Source: Oligoflexia bacterium (GTDB lineage: Bacteria; Bdellovibrionota; UBA1018). From it: DNA of 34,177 bases. Shown here one piece after another: positions 33,126 to 34,177 of the stretch. The notes under the pieces were generated by a model, which made no database searches, was not told the origin of the DNA, and was given only the letters and a program-made list of their open reading frames with translations. The translations under genes and the position numbers were made by a program. Every line of letters starts with the position of its first letter. The first letter of the stretch is position 1. The stretch spans positions 1 through 34,177 of the forward strand of contig CAITVN010000100.1 in assembly GCA_903895855.1 (NCBI GenBank), given 5' to 3'.

Positions 33126-34112
33126 ATGTTTTCGTTGCGCCTCACCCTCATTCTCACTCTGATTGGTTTTGCTACTTCTGTTGCCCATGGGGCAGCACCG
33201 GCTCCATTCACGGTGTGCACCATCACAGCGAACTCATCGAATGAGAAAAACGTTTTTAGAAAGAGTCTACCTAAAGGGCAATTCGAGTTTGTCGAACTCA
33301 CTGAAGCAAAAGGCGAAAGCGTGAGCTGGTTTGACAATGCGTGCGCGCAGATGAAACAACAGCACCGACAGTGCGATATTTTATTGGTGTCGGGACATTT
33401 TGCCGGAACCGCCTTCTTTGGCCATGATGAAAATGGTGAGACGTCTGATAAATCATGGAGCGTCGATGAAATCGAATCGCACTCGTGCTCTAACGATTGC
33501 GAAGAGATCATTCGCGCTCCGAAAGAAATATTCTTATTTGGCTGCAATACCCTGGCGGGTAAACAAAAAGACCGTCGAACGCCCCAGCAGTATCAAGAAA
33601 TTTTAGTTCGTGAGGGCATTCCGCGCGAGCAAGCCACCCAGATGGCGCAGTTTCGCTACGGCCCACTGGGGGAGAGTGCCAGCGATCGCATGGAAAGAAT
33701 TTTTTGGGGTGTGCCACACATCTATGGCTTTGATTCAGTGGCTCCCTCTGGAAAGCACATTCAAGCGGCACTAGCTCGGTACCTTAAGGGCGTTGGCAAT
33801 TACGGTGATCACCTAAATCAGGTCTCTCGCCTCACTACAAATCGAAAACTTGAACTGTCTTTAGGGCTCTACAATTTTGACCAAACGCAAGGGGTCTCAG
33901 TTTCTCAACCCGGTTACCAGGTTCACGAAGGCACCTGTGGGCTCAAGAAAAAGAAGGGCCAGAACCTTGAAGTGCTGAAAGACCTAGAGAAGCTATTAAG
34001 AGAGCCAAACCGAGTTCTCTTTGTTGATCAAGTGAGAGGGTTCTTTGACGAACACACCTTACGCGAGATGTCGAACGAAGAGTTAGCCTCAACGCGGCAA
34101 TACCAGGGGTAG
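33126..34112 (+). CDS. Exported protein with caspase-like (CHAT/C11-type) catalytic motifs
   Basis: A 328-residue protein starting at ATG 33126 (TTG 33108 is possible but would precede the signal peptide awkwardly). The signal peptide is LRLTLILTLIGFATSVAHGA. The mature part has CDILLVSGHFAGTAFFG (His about 91) and, about 50 residues on, KEIFLFGCNTLAG (Cys about 140). A beta-strand ending in H-G-like and a second ending in a CNT-x-AG motif is the His/Cys dyad layout of caspase-fold peptidases such as CHAT and clostripain relatives. Cysteines at about 121 and 125 (SCSNDC) may form a disulphide. A charged C-terminal part follows (EVLKDLEKLLREPNRVLFVD). No Shine-Dalgarno is clear. The protease call is tentative. 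Confidence 0.6.
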   Translation: MFSLRLTLILTLIGFATSVAHGAAPAPFTVCTITANSSNEKNVFRKSLPKGQFEFVELTEAKGESVSWFDNACAQMKQQHRQCDILLVSGHFAGTAFFGHDENGETSDKSWSVDEIESHSCSNDCEEIIRAPKEIFLFGCNTLAGKQKDRRTPQQYQEILVREGIPREQATQMAQFRYGPLGESASDRMERIFWGVPHIYGFDSVAPSGKHIQAALARYLKGVGNYGDHLNQVSRLTTNRKLELSLGLYNFDQTQGVSVSQPGYQVHEGTCGLKKKKGQNLEVLKDLEKLLREPNRVLFVDQVRGFFDEHTLREMSNEELASTRQYQG

Positions 34113-34132
34113 TTTTATAGAGTCACTCACCC

Positions 34133-34177
34133 TCAAATGACCCCGTACTTCGTGTACTCGCGCGCGGGAACGGCGCA
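34133..34177 (-). CDS. C-terminal end of a gene entering from the right edge
   Basis: On the minus strand an open frame enters at the window end and stops at TGA 34135-34133. It encodes CAVPAREYTKYGVI. It would be convergent with the caspase-like gene, 20 bases apart. It is too short to identify and could be chance. Confidence 0.3.
   Translation of the reverse strand, partial: CAVPAREYTKYGVI

Overview
The window looks like chromosomal DNA of a Gram-negative, signalling-rich, protein-secreting bacterium. My best guess is the Bdellovibrionota / former Deltaproteobacteria. The reasons are two-component genes packed with orphan REC proteins, many exported proteins (lipoproteins, an OmpA-family protein, a thrombospondin-repeat metalloprotease), an HNH nuclease of a type I recall being multicopy in those genomes, and moderate GC. 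This placement is an inference. No rRNA, tRNA, CRISPR array, insertion sequence or phage gene was recognised.

Layout. 1-9.4 kb: the end of an upstream gene, a hemerythrin-domain protein, a degraded small ORF, a membrane histidine kinase, a small exported protein, an AAA/DUF4143-type ATPase, a GNAT-NUDIX fusion, a three-PAS hybrid kinase, and a small exported-protein gene that appears broken by two frameshifts. 9.4-12.7 kb: a large exported zinc metalloprotease with calcium-binding repeats. 12.6-20.1 kb: two divergent, tightly coupled signalling operons. The minus-strand operon runs HDOD-like protein, STAS-like protein, coiled-coil protein, CheY-like receiver, then a histidine kinase carrying a CheX-like domain. 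The plus-strand operon runs receiver, HTH-receiver fusion, receiver, GAF-like kinase, receiver. Five stop/start overlaps (ATGA) tie these genes together, and a cluster of TGTCA/TGACA repeats precedes the HTH-receiver gene. 20.2-23.2 kb: a membrane protein, a TPR protein, an N-terminally truncated HNH nuclease preceded by a repeated hairpin element, and a cysteine-rich exported protein. 23.2-30.4 kb: a small protein coupled to an OmpA-family protein, a beta-propeller lipoprotein, a methyltransferase coupled to a zinc-ribbon-like protein, and a large lipoprotein with a long G-x-x-x/GY repeat tract. 30.6-34.2 kb: proline dehydrogenase with a hybrid kinase, a second copy of the hairpin element, an exported caspase-like protein, and the end of a further gene.

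How it may work together. The 12.6-20.1 kb module has the parts of a self-contained phosphorelay: two related cytosolic kinases, five receivers, one fused to a DNA-binding domain, and a putative CheY phosphatase domain built into one of the kinases. HDOD- and STAS-like proteins suggest a scaffold or partner-switching layer. The most unusual items are this module, the covarying repeated element shared by 21.46 and 32.96 kb, the GY-repeat lipoprotein and the exported caspase-like protein. All functional statements are from reading the sequence by eye; no database search was run.
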